This document shows positions 1 to 5,976 of a stretch of DNA of 11,588 nt, one piece after another. Positions within the stretch are counted from its first letter, which is position 1. Each line of letters begins with the position of its first letter. Position numbers and translations under genes: made by a program. Source of the DNA: Cenarchaeum sp. (GTDB lineage Archaea; Thermoproteota; Nitrososphaeria; Nitrososphaerales; Nitrosopumilaceae); contig JAHRAJ010000011.1 in the NCBI GenBank assembly GCA_020027365.1, forward strand, positions 1 to 11,588. Direction: 5' to 3'. The notes below the pieces were generated by a model that saw nothing but the letters and a program-made list of their open reading frames with translations, did no database searches and was not told where the DNA came from.

Positions 1-849
1 CCGGGGCGCCCGCGGGTGCACACGACGCCCGATCAGGAGGAGGCCGTCCTGAGGGCGTGCAGGGAGGACCGGGCCGGCGTGGGGCGCATCACCCGCCGCC
101 TGCACGGGGAGGCGGGCAGACGGGATATAAGCCAGCGCCGCGTATACGACATAATGGGGAATAACGGCTGATCACGGCGTCTGCCGCCAAGTCTGGAAAA
201 CGCAAGTGGATCCGCTTTGAGAGGACATACTGCAACGCCATGTGGCACGTAGACTGGCACACCATGAAGCATCCCCGTTATGCAGGCACGAATCTGGTCA
301 CGTACCTGGACGACGCCTCCCGGTGCATCGGGCGCGGCCGTGTTCCCCAACGCCACCTCTGAGAATGCCGTCGAGGTGCTGCGCAAGGCCGTGGAAGTTT
401 GGCGTGCCGGCCACGATCCTGTCGGACAACGGAGTGCTTTGTGGGCCAGGGGGGCCGCAGGCGCAGGGACGCGGTACGCAGGGACGGCAGGGGCCGCGGC
501 ACGTGGCGGCCCACCGCCTTGGGCAGATCTGCTGGACCTTGGAACCGAGCTGACAAACAGCCGTCCCTACCGCCCCCAGACCAACGGCAAGCTGGAGAGG
601 TTCCGCAGGACAATGGAGGGGGAGATCTGGCTACAAGGGTCTGCTGACTGGCCTACTACAACGATGAGAGGCACCACTTTTCCCTGGACAGAGCACGGCG
701 AGACGCAGCTGGATGCCTTTTCGGCCAAAAAGGCATCCCAGCATCATGGAAAACGATCCAAAATGGATGGGGAGGGATTCATGAGTGACGAATACACTTT
801 TCGTACGTTACAAACAACGGTGCACCTCGTGTATGTTTATATAATATGA
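1..849 (+). pseudogene. Decayed DDE integrase-core transposase, partial at window edge
   Basis: Remnant of an insertion-sequence transposase of the rve/DDE type (IS481/IS3-like architecture; subfamily not assignable by eye). Pieces lie in order but in different frames. Frame 1 (1-171) gives a helix-turn-helix segment (GRPRVHTTPDQEEAVLRA, later ISQRRVYDIM) and ends at TGA 169-171. Frame 3 (168-362) carries the first catalytic Asp in WHVDWHTMKH and a LVTYLDDASR strand. Frame 1 resumes (AAVFPNATSENAVEVLRKAV), then frame 2 gives the second Asp (ATILSDNG), frame 3 FVGQGGRRRRDAV, and frame 1 the Glu (YRPQTNGKLERF). The YYNDERHHFSLDR piece near 650-690 is again out of frame, followed by LDAFSAKKA in frame 1. 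At least five frame changes make it non-functional. No terminal inverted repeats or target duplication were identified; the 5' end lies outside the window and the 3' limit is approximate, recognisable similarity ending near 745. Confidence 0.85.
836..847 (+). promoter_or_regulatory. TATA-like box upstream of the secreted-protein gene
   Basis: A/T-only stretch TTTATATAATAT centred about 30 bp upstream of the ATG at 871. The spacing fits an archaeal leaderless promoter, and no Shine-Dalgarno precedes the ATG. It overlaps the last codons of the decayed transposase frame, so the promoter may lie at the old element boundary. Confidence 0.5.
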
Positions 850-870
850 TGATGAATGGTACACAATAAC

Positions 871-996
871 ATGATTGAGAATAGTCAAAGAACAGTAATG
901 TCTGCGTTGATGCTGTTTGCATCACCAGTAGCTGTAATGATCACCCCCTTCTTGATGTCACAGTCTGTATTTGCAAACTCTAAACAGCGAGTTTGA
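871..996 (+). other. Signal-peptide-encoding 5' segment, out of frame with the downstream body
   Basis: From ATG 871, frame 1 encodes 41 residues ending at TGA 994-996: a short polar N-region (MIENSQR), a hydrophobic core of about 20 residues (VMSALMLFASPVAVMITPFL) and a cleavage-like SQSVFA/NS site. This is a textbook Sec signal peptide with nothing behind it. Frame 2, which is open from 971 to 1699, continues immediately. Reading through one base with a +1 shift between 984 and 993 would join ...VFANSKQ to EFEIGTKFESL. I infer this is the true start of the gene annotated at 971-1699, separated by an indel (mutation, sequencing error, or less likely programmed frameshifting). Confidence 0.6.
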
Positions 997-1699
997 GATT
1001 GGGACAAAGTTTGAAAGTCTGGACAAGGCCGAAGAATACGGCGTGTTGCTGAGCGGTGAAATAGGAAAGCAGCAGGACATTGTTGACAAGGCAGTAGTGG
1101 GCTTGGACGAAGATCTTGCAGACAAAATAGACAGGTTTGAGGACCTAAAGCAGGCGGGCACCGCCATCATAACAAAGTATTTTCCAAACACCGCCCCGTT
1201 GGGGGTCACGGAGGATGAATATTTCCGGTCGGTGGAGGAAGGCGAGCAGAGGACGCTTGGCGTTGAACACAACAGTGCCGGCTACGCCCAGATCATACCT
1301 GTGGTCATACGGCCCGGCATACCTGTGGCAAAAATCGGATATGACCATCCTTGCCCGCTGGTGCCAATACTTACCTGTGGCACCGATGTTGGGAGCGGTA
1401 GAACCGTGACGGTTCCATCCGGATCGGATGTGTCTTTTGTGGGATACGCCGCTGAAGACAACGGCTGGATAATGGTCTGGCAGCACCTTGCATTGCGTAC
1501 ATCTGGGGCCTACAGTGGAACAACACTGTGGAATGTTGATGGCGAAAAAAACACTGTGACTTGGACGCAATCCAAGCCATGGTGGACAGACACTGTGAAG
1601 ATACATGCCGCCACATACGGATCAACATCATGTGGTTACAATCCTGTCAGCGAGAACACAGTCATCAACGCCCTGGTGGGTTTTAGGGCGGTTTCCTAG
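971..1699 (+). CDS. Secreted/extracellular protein of unknown function (body; 5' end frameshifted)
   Basis: Open frame of 242 codons. The formal TTG start at 971 is probably not real, because the natural start appears to be ATG 871 in the other frame with a signal peptide. The N-terminal third (residues about 8-85) is acidic and helical (FESLDKAEEYGVLLSGEIG, later DEDLADKIDRFEDLKQAG). The C-terminal half is rich in Thr, Ser, Gly and Trp and probably beta-stranded (GRTVTVPSGSDVSFVGYAAE; DTVKIHAATYGSTSCGY), with three Cys (HPCP, LTCG, TSCG) that could pair after export. I recognise no family. Base composition is lower in GC than the aro/leu region, and the gene lies between a dead transposase and another damaged gene, so accessory origin is likely. 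A surface-exposed or cell-envelope role is inferred only from the signal peptide. Confidence 0.6.
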   Translation: MQTLNSEFEIGTKFESLDKAEEYGVLLSGEIGKQQDIVDKAVVGLDEDLADKIDRFEDLKQAGTAIITKYFPNTAPLGVTEDEYFRSVEEGEQRTLGVEHNSAGYAQIIPVVIRPGIPVAKIGYDHPCPLVPILTCGTDVGSGRTVTVPSGSDVSFVGYAAEDNGWIMVWQHLALRTSGAYSGTTLWNVDGEKNTVTWTQSKPWWTDTVKIHAATYGSTSCGYNPVSENTVINALVGFRAVS

Positions 1700-1718
1700 A
1701 TCACACCTCGTTTTTATC

Positions 1719-2003
1719 ATGCCCTCAGAAATCTACGACCCGCGAGATGTGAAACTTGGGGATACTAGGGGCGGGTCGGTCAACAACGAATCATTGTGCA
1801 TTGCAAAGATTACACTTACGGTGATGCAGTCCCTAGAGCGTCAATACGATGTCATTGTCATCCCCGTAGTCGACAGACTCGACTGGGTGACGGATGAGGA
1901 CATCCTCAAATCCTATGACATTTTAAGAAACAACCAAATCGAGACCATGAGGGCGATCAAGGAATACGAGGAGGAAAGGAAAGGCTCTGGTCAAAATTGT
2001 TGA
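1719..2003 (+). CDS. Small hypothetical protein, probably truncated by a frameshift
   Basis: 94 codons from ATG 1719 (MPSEIYDPRDVKLGD...) to TGA 2001-2003. The middle has an alternating hydrophobic stretch (QYDVIVIPVVDRLDWV), and the C-terminal part is a charged helix (DEDILKSYDILRNNQ; EYEEERK). At about 1977-1983 another frame (frame 1) takes over with matching character: after EEERK it reads ALVKIVDKNRKVAGNVVSKE and then YGIQHRNIFDHFFLQINIF to about 2110. Skipping one A in the AGGAAAGG run joins the two, so the original protein was probably at least 130 residues. No TATA box sits at the proper distance from ATG 1719; a T-rich TTTTTAT lies only a few bases upstream, and GTG 1749 is an alternative start. 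It follows the secreted gene by 19 bp. Family unknown. Confidence 0.5.
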   Translation: MPSEIYDPRDVKLGDTRGGSVNNESLCIAKITLTVMQSLERQYDVIVIPVVDRLDWVTDEDILKSYDILRNNQIETMRAIKEYEEERKGSGQNC

Positions 2004-2135
2004 CAAGAACCGAAAAGTGGCCGGAAACGTGGTTTCAAAGGAAATACAGGCACGCTACGGCATCCAACACCGGAACATCTTTGACCACTTTTTTCTCCAG
2101 ATCAACATCTTTGACCCGGGCCGGCCACTCCCCCG

Positions 2136-2144
2136 TTTTTATAT
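2136..2144 (+). promoter_or_regulatory. TATA-like box upstream of aroA and its mini-ORF
   Basis: TTTTTATAT in an otherwise GC-rich stretch. Its centre is about 25 bp before ATG 2165, the leaderless distance, and about 115 bp before the aroA ATG at 2258. If used, the transcript would begin at or near the mini-ORF start rather than at aroA. Confidence 0.45.
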
Positions 2145-2164
2145 CCGGCTGCGTGCAGGGTGGC

Positions 2165-2254
2165 ATGGGCAAGACGGCGCGGGGGGCGGACGCGGTGGAT
2201 GCTTGCCGCCACCGCGATGACGCCGTCACCCGGGCGGCCCGCCGGGGTGGTTGA
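2165..2254 (+). CDS. 29-codon leaderless mini-ORF immediately before aroA (uncertain)
   Basis: ATG 2165 to TGA 2252-2254 encodes 29 residues rich in Arg, Ala and Asp (starts MGKTARGADAVDACRHRDD, ends RAARRGG). It sits about 25 bp after a TATA-like box. It is in the same frame as aroA, with only the stop and one codon (TCC) between it and the aroA ATG. It could be a leader peptide whose translation affects aroA, the tail of a decayed upstream shikimate-pathway gene, or chance. No recognised motif. The evidence is only promoter spacing and position. Confidence 0.25.
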   Translation: MGKTARGADAVDACRHRDDAVTRAARRGG

Positions 2255-2257
2255 TCC

Positions 2258-3715
2258 ATGGACGTCGTGATACACAAGTCTTCGCGGCTGGACGGCACGG
2301 TCACCGTGCCGGGATCAAAGTCGTACACGCACAGGGCCGTGGCCGTGGCCTCTCTGTGCGCTGGAAGGACCGTGATTGAAAACCCGTCAAACTCTGACGC
2401 ATGTGCGGCCATGATACGCGCATGCCGGCAGCTTGGCGCGTCGGTCGTGTGGACGGATGATAAATCACTCGAGGTGGTCGGAACCGCGGGGCGGCCGCGC
2501 GTGCAGGGCGGTCTTGGGGAGATTGACATGGGCAATTCCGGGACCGCGATGCGCATCGTGCTGTCAATGGCGGGACTTGCGGCCATGGGTGGCGGCGACG
2601 GCGGCGATGGCGGCACACCCATCACAATCACCGGCGATGCGTCGCTGCGTGGCAGGCCCGTAAAGCCCCTGCTGGATGCCCTACGCGCGCTGGGCGTTGA
2701 TGCCGCCGGGGCGGTGAGGGGGGGAGACGAGTATGTGCCGGTAACGGTCGGCGGTGCGTCCGGCGGCATGGGGCGCGGCGGCGGCGACGGCGTGCACAAC
2801 ATCGGGGTATCGTGCGCCAAGAGCTCGCAACACCTCAGCTCGCTGATGATTGGATGCAGCTTTGCCGGGCGCGGTGTGGAGATTGCCGTTACCGACTCGC
2901 TTGTATCCCGGCCATATGTGGGGATTACGCTGGATGTGCTGCGCGCGTTTGGACTGCCCGTGGAGGGCTCGGAGGACATGATGCGCTACCGGGTTGGGGG
3001 CGGCGACGGCATGACGACGGTCATGGGACCTGGGAGGTACCGCGTACCTGGCGACTATTCACAGGCCGCGTTCTTTCTTGCCGCCGGATGCCTGGTCGAC
3101 TCTGACATACGCGTGGCCGGGCTTGATCCAGACGATTCGCAGGGTGACAAGGTGGTTGTGGACATACTGCGCAGGATGGGCGCCGCCATCGTGTGGGATG
3201 ACGGCGGGGACGGCGGGGGGTGCCTACGAGTGACCGGCCCTTGCAAGCTGCGGGGCGTTGACGTGGATTTGGTGGACGCCCCCGACCTGTTTCCCGTCCT
3301 GGCGGTGGTCGGGGCGCACGCCTCGGGCAAGACCCGGCTGTACAACATGCCGCAGATCCGGTCAAAGGAGACCGACCGTATTGCCGTGATGGAGCGCGAG
3401 CTGGGTGGGTGCGGGGTTCGGACAGAGTCGGGTGACGACGAGATGACCGTTTATGGCGGCATCGGATTGCGGGGCGGTTTTGCACCCGGTGCCCGTGACG
3501 GCAAAAAAGGCGGTGGTGATGGCAAGCCAGACCCGGCATACGCCCTTAGTGCGGCCGGCCGCGGCGGCGTCACCGACCACCGCGTGGCCATGGCACTCTC
3601 GCTTGTTGGCCTGCGCAACGGGCCTGTCTTGCTAAAGAACGCAGACGGCATAGCCGTATCCTATCCTGACTATCTGCACCACATGGAGCGTGTCGGAATG
3701 CGTACGCATGGGTAG
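2258..3715 (+). CDS. aroA: 3-phosphoshikimate 1-carboxyvinyltransferase (EPSP synthase)
   Basis: Catalyses transfer of the enolpyruvyl group of PEP to shikimate-3-phosphate, the penultimate step to chorismate, in the cytoplasm. Family signatures are intact: GSKSYTHRA (residues 19-27, substrate-binding Lys/Ser), MGNSGTAMRI (91-100), SSQHLSSLM (189-197), SRPYVGITLDVLRAFG, YRVPGDYSQAAFFLAAG (261-277), the catalytic Asp in DAPDLFPVLAV (340-350), IRSKETDRI (367-375), and TDHRVAMALSL near the C-terminus. At 485 aa it is longer than the usual 425-440. The excess is in five Gly/Asp-rich loops (about 111-119, 168-178, 247-252, 315-321, 412-425). ATG 2258 gives the normal N-terminus just before the first strand. 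Other shikimate genes are not adjacent: upstream genes are damaged or unknown and downstream is a 460-bp spacer, so it looks like a monocistronic aro gene or the end of an eroded cluster. Confidence 0.96.
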   Translation: MDVVIHKSSRLDGTVTVPGSKSYTHRAVAVASLCAGRTVIENPSNSDACAAMIRACRQLGASVVWTDDKSLEVVGTAGRPRVQGGLGEIDMGNSGTAMRIVLSMAGLAAMGGGDGGDGGTPITITGDASLRGRPVKPLLDALRALGVDAAGAVRGGDEYVPVTVGGASGGMGRGGGDGVHNIGVSCAKSSQHLSSLMIGCSFAGRGVEIAVTDSLVSRPYVGITLDVLRAFGLPVEGSEDMMRYRVGGGDGMTTVMGPGRYRVPGDYSQAAFFLAAGCLVDSDIRVAGLDPDDSQGDKVVVDILRRMGAAIVWDDGGDGGGCLRVTGPCKLRGVDVDLVDAPDLFPVLAVVGAHASGKTRLYNMPQIRSKETDRIAVMERELGGCGVRTESGDDEMTVYGGIGLRGGFAPGARDGKKGGGDGKPDPAYALSAAGRGGVTDHRVAMALSLVGLRNGPVLLKNADGIAVSYPDYLHHMERVGMRTHG

Positions 3716-4120
3716 GCGGCGGCAACGGCAACGGGGGATTGATTGGATTGTGTACAAACTCCCCTCTGCACGTGGTTGTGGGTGGAGGGGGGGGCGGGGC
3801 GCGGGACAACGCGCGCAGATGCTTACGGTCATGGATCCGCCGCGCAGCAAACCGATGCCACGAGCCGGCTGGACAACATATGTGTGGGAGGATGGGCTGC
3901 GGCGGCGGCGGATCATGGGCGTCGGCCCTCCGAGGATGTGCGAGACGCCGCATTCCGGCCGAGTCACGCGGGATGCAACCCGATGTTCGCCGGCCGGCCG
4001 GCCGGCCGGCGGATGTGACGACGCGGCGACGGGCCGTATCCTCTTTCCGCAATCCGGCCTTTCCCCGTCCAGCCGCACCGCGCCGGCCGTCCTCGGCGCC
4101 CGCGCGCGGCATCCGCCAAG
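3716..4120. other. GC-rich intergenic spacer without a recognisable gene
   Basis: I find no credible gene on either strand between aroA and the leu promoter. The open frames here are long only because stops are rare at this GC, and their translations are Arg/Pro/Gly/Cys-rich with no motif. No tRNA T-arm consensus or CRISPR pattern was seen. The stretch holds a G-run region (about 3785-3800), GCGGCGGCGG near 3900, and the CCGG palindrome listed separately. An unannotated small RNA cannot be excluded. Confidence 0.5.
3988..4011. repeat. 24-nt perfect CCGG-type palindrome (tandem GGCC)
   Basis: CGCC followed by alternating GGCC units and ending GGCG; the whole 24-nt block equals its own reverse complement. 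It can form a very stable hairpin or cruciform, and it is also a short tandem tetranucleotide repeat prone to slippage. It lies about 140 bp upstream of the leu TATA box and 275 bp after aroA, so it could be a transcript end structure, a methylation-dense site (overlapping CCGG/GGCC) or neutral. Confidence 0.8.
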
Positions 4121-4133
4121 GTTGACTGTCAAC
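4121..4133. promoter_or_regulatory. Candidate operator: perfect inverted repeat GTTGACTGTCAAC
   Basis: Two perfect 6-nt arms (GTTGAC / GTCAAC) around a single T, ending 16 bp upstream of the leu TATA-like box at 4150. This is the position where archaeal regulators of the Lrp/AsnC or related winged-helix type often bind. The link to the leucine operon is inferred from position only, and no regulator gene is in the window. Confidence 0.45.
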
Positions 4134-4149
4134 GACTCGCATGAAACGC

Positions 4150-4156
4150 TTTTAAT
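4150..4156 (+). promoter_or_regulatory. TATA-like box of the leuCD-leuCD operon
   Basis: TTTTAAT, the only A/T-only heptamer in this GC-rich region, starts 28 bp upstream of the GTG start at 4178 of the first leuC. No Shine-Dalgarno is visible before the GTG, which fits a leaderless mRNA. Confidence 0.6.
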
Positions 4157-4177
4157 CGGCCGCCTGCAACCGGTGTC

Positions 4178-5461
4178 GTGAACATAACCGAGAAGATTCT
4201 GGCGCGCGCCGCCGGCAGGGACAGGGTGTCGCCCGGTGACGTGGTGTTTGCCGACGTGGACAGGGCCATGGTACATGATGTGTCGGGACCCGGCGTGATC
4301 AGGGTGTTTGACAAGATTGAAAGGCAGGGCGTCAAGACCGACCGGCTGTGGAACCCCGACAAGGTGTGGGTGGCCGAGGATCACTTTGTCCCGTCGGCCG
4401 AAAAGGTGTCGGCGCAGAACATCGTTGATCTGACCAACTTTGCAAAGAGGTATGGGATTAAAAACCACTTTCGGTACGGGATGGGGCAGTACGGTATATG
4501 CCATACGCTGTCCCACGAGGAGGCGATGGTGCTGCCCGGACAGGTGTATGTCGGGGGGGACTCGCATACGAACACGACGGGCGCGCTGGGGGCGTTTGCA
4601 TGCGGGCTGGGACACACGGACATGGCGTATGTGCTGCTAAACGGCAGGATCTGGTTCAAGGTGCCCGAGACGATGTATGTGCGGCTTGACGGCGGGCTGC
4701 CCGATCACGTGATGGCAAAGGACCTGATACTGCGGGTGATCGGGGATGTTGGAACCGACGGGGCGGCGTACAAGACCATGCAGTTTGGCGGGACCGGGAT
4801 TGGGGAGATGTCGGTGGAGGGGCGGCTCACGCTGTGCAACATGACCACAGAGGCCGGCGCCAAGAGCGGGATCATCGAGCCCGACCAAAAGATTCACGGA
4901 TACATGGAGGCGCGCGGCGCGGTGGCCGGCCGGGACTACGAGCCGATCTGCGGCGATGATGGCGATGCAGAGTATGCAAGCGTGCACGAGTACGTGGGAT
5001 CCGAGATGGAGCCCGTGGTGGCAGAGCCGTTCTCGCCTGCAAACGTCTCGGTGGTGCGCGAGGCGCCCGGGGTGGATCTGGACAAGGCGTACATTGGATC
5101 GTGCACGGGCGCCAAGTATGAGGACATTGCCGCCGCCGCGCGGGTGCTAAAGGGCCGCACCGTCAAGATACGCACCGAGGTGCTGCCCGCGGCGGTGTCG
5201 ATATACAAGAGGGCCGTGGAGGACGGGCTGGTGGGGATTTTTCTGGACGCCGGGGCGACGGTGGGCCCGCCGACCTGCGGGGCCTGCTGCGGCGCCCACA
5301 TGGGGGTGCTTGCCAAGGACGAGGTGTGCATAAGCACGACAAACCGCAACTTTCCGGGCAGGATGGGGCATGTCGAGTCCAAGACGTATTTGGCATCGCC
5401 GCTGGTGGCGGCCGCGTCGGCGGTGACCGGACGGATCACGGATCCGAGGGATCTGGAATGA
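4178..5461 (+). CDS. leuC: 3-isopropylmalate dehydratase / homoaconitase large subunit, archaeal type
   Basis: Large [4Fe-4S] subunit of an aconitase-family hydro-lyase that isomerises 2-isopropylmalate to 3-isopropylmalate (leucine) and/or homocitrate to homoisocitrate (lysine via the alpha-aminoadipate route). 427 aa, the compact archaeal LeuC2/HacA length. Motifs: ADVDRAMVHDVSGP (25-38), GGDSHTNTTGALGAFACGLGH (126-146), GSCTGAKYED (307-316), CGACCGAHMG (367-376) and STTNRNFPGRMGH (386-398). Cluster ligands are predicted to be C309, C367 and C370. The start is GTG 4178, supported by the TATA spacing and the MNITEKILARAAG start typical of the family. The last codon overlaps the leuD start (ATGA), so the two subunits are translationally coupled. 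First gene of a four-gene operon. Substrate preference cannot be fixed from the large subunit by eye. Confidence 0.93.
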   Translation: MNITEKILARAAGRDRVSPGDVVFADVDRAMVHDVSGPGVIRVFDKIERQGVKTDRLWNPDKVWVAEDHFVPSAEKVSAQNIVDLTNFAKRYGIKNHFRYGMGQYGICHTLSHEEAMVLPGQVYVGGDSHTNTTGALGAFACGLGHTDMAYVLLNGRIWFKVPETMYVRLDGGLPDHVMAKDLILRVIGDVGTDGAAYKTMQFGGTGIGEMSVEGRLTLCNMTTEAGAKSGIIEPDQKIHGYMEARGAVAGRDYEPICGDDGDAEYASVHEYVGSEMEPVVAEPFSPANVSVVREAPGVDLDKAYIGSCTGAKYEDIAAAARVLKGRTVKIRTEVLPAAVSIYKRAVEDGLVGIFLDAGATVGPPTCGACCGAHMGVLAKDEVCISTTNRNFPGRMGHVESKTYLASPLVAAASAVTGRITDPRDLE

Positions 5462-5976
5462 CCGCGGCGATGCGGGGGCGGGTGTTGCGGTACGGGCGCG
5501 ACAACATTGACACGGACGTGATCATACCGGGGCAGTATCTCAAGGTGCATGATTATGACGAGCTGGCAACGCATGCCATGGAGGGGCTGGATCCCGACTT
5601 TCACAAGAGGATGGAACGTCTGGGCGGGACCGGGTTTGTGGTGGCCGGCAGGAACTTTGGGTGTGGCTCTAGCCGCGAGCATGCGCCGATCGCGCTTTCG
5701 AGGTCGGGGGTAAGGGCGGTGGTGGCGGTATCGTTTGCCCGGATATTCTACCGGAATTGCGTGGACGGCGCGTTTTTGCTGCCCATCGAGGTGGGCGAGG
5801 ACGCGTACGGGGACATATCCGACGGCGACGAGATTGAGATCGACACGGCCAAAAACCGGGTTGTAAACGTGACGCGCGGGGGAAAGGAGTATGCGACAAG
5901 GCCGTTTGACGACATCATATCGGGGATTATCGAGGCCGGCGGGCTCTTCAAGTATAGGCCGGATGGTCGAGGGTGA
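5458..5976 (+). CDS. leuD: 3-isopropylmalate dehydratase / homoaconitase small subunit, archaeal type
   Basis: Swivel-domain small subunit, 172 aa, pairing with the preceding archaeal-type LeuC. Motifs: [14 protein letters not shown] (16-29), [14 protein letters not shown] (64-77) with the substrate-contacting Ser/Arg, and the [19 protein letters not shown] core (91-109). The start ATG 5458 overlaps the upstream TGA (ATGA); ATG 5470 is a weaker alternative. In archaeal paralogues the flexible loop after the YL pair sets substrate choice: as I recall, methanogen homoaconitase carries Arg (YLRT) and isopropylmalate isomerase a hydrophobic residue. Here it is YLKV, with Lys29 at that position, so a basic residue compatible with the longer homologue is present. 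Whether this pair serves leucine, lysine or both is therefore open. It is followed by leuC of bacterial type, overlapping by one base (TGATG). Confidence 0.93.
   Translation: MTAAMRGRVLRYGRDNIDTDVIIPGQYLKVHDYDELATHAMEGLDPDFHKRMERLGGTGFVVAGRNFGCGSSREHAPIALSRSGVRAVVAVSFARIFYRNCVDGAFLLPIEVGEDAYGDISDGDEIEIDTAKNRVVNVTRGGKEYATRPFDDIISGIIEAGGLFKYRPDGRG

Noticed and set aside
2588..2615. GGCGGCGAC repeats as a CRISPR-like or minisatellite array
   Set aside because: They are in frame inside aroA, short and imperfect, with no spacer structure; treated as coding low complexity.
2035..2979. 314-codon minus-strand open frame opposite aroA
   Set aside because: Ser/Pro/Arg/Thr-rich translation with no motif, antisense to well-supported aroA; typical of GC-rich shadow frames.
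3716..4177. tRNA or other structured RNA in the long spacer
   Set aside because: No GGTTCGA-like T-arm or cloverleaf pairing seen on either strand; only the CCGG palindrome stands out.
3690..4181. Plus-strand open frames between aroA and leuC as a possible missing shikimate gene (aroC)
   Set aside because: No chorismate-synthase motif found in any frame; composition is GC-spacer noise.
3632..4615. 327-codon minus-strand open frame spanning the spacer and leuC
   Set aside because: Arg/Pro/His-rich, overlaps the validated start and motifs of archaeal leuC, no promoter; a shadow frame.
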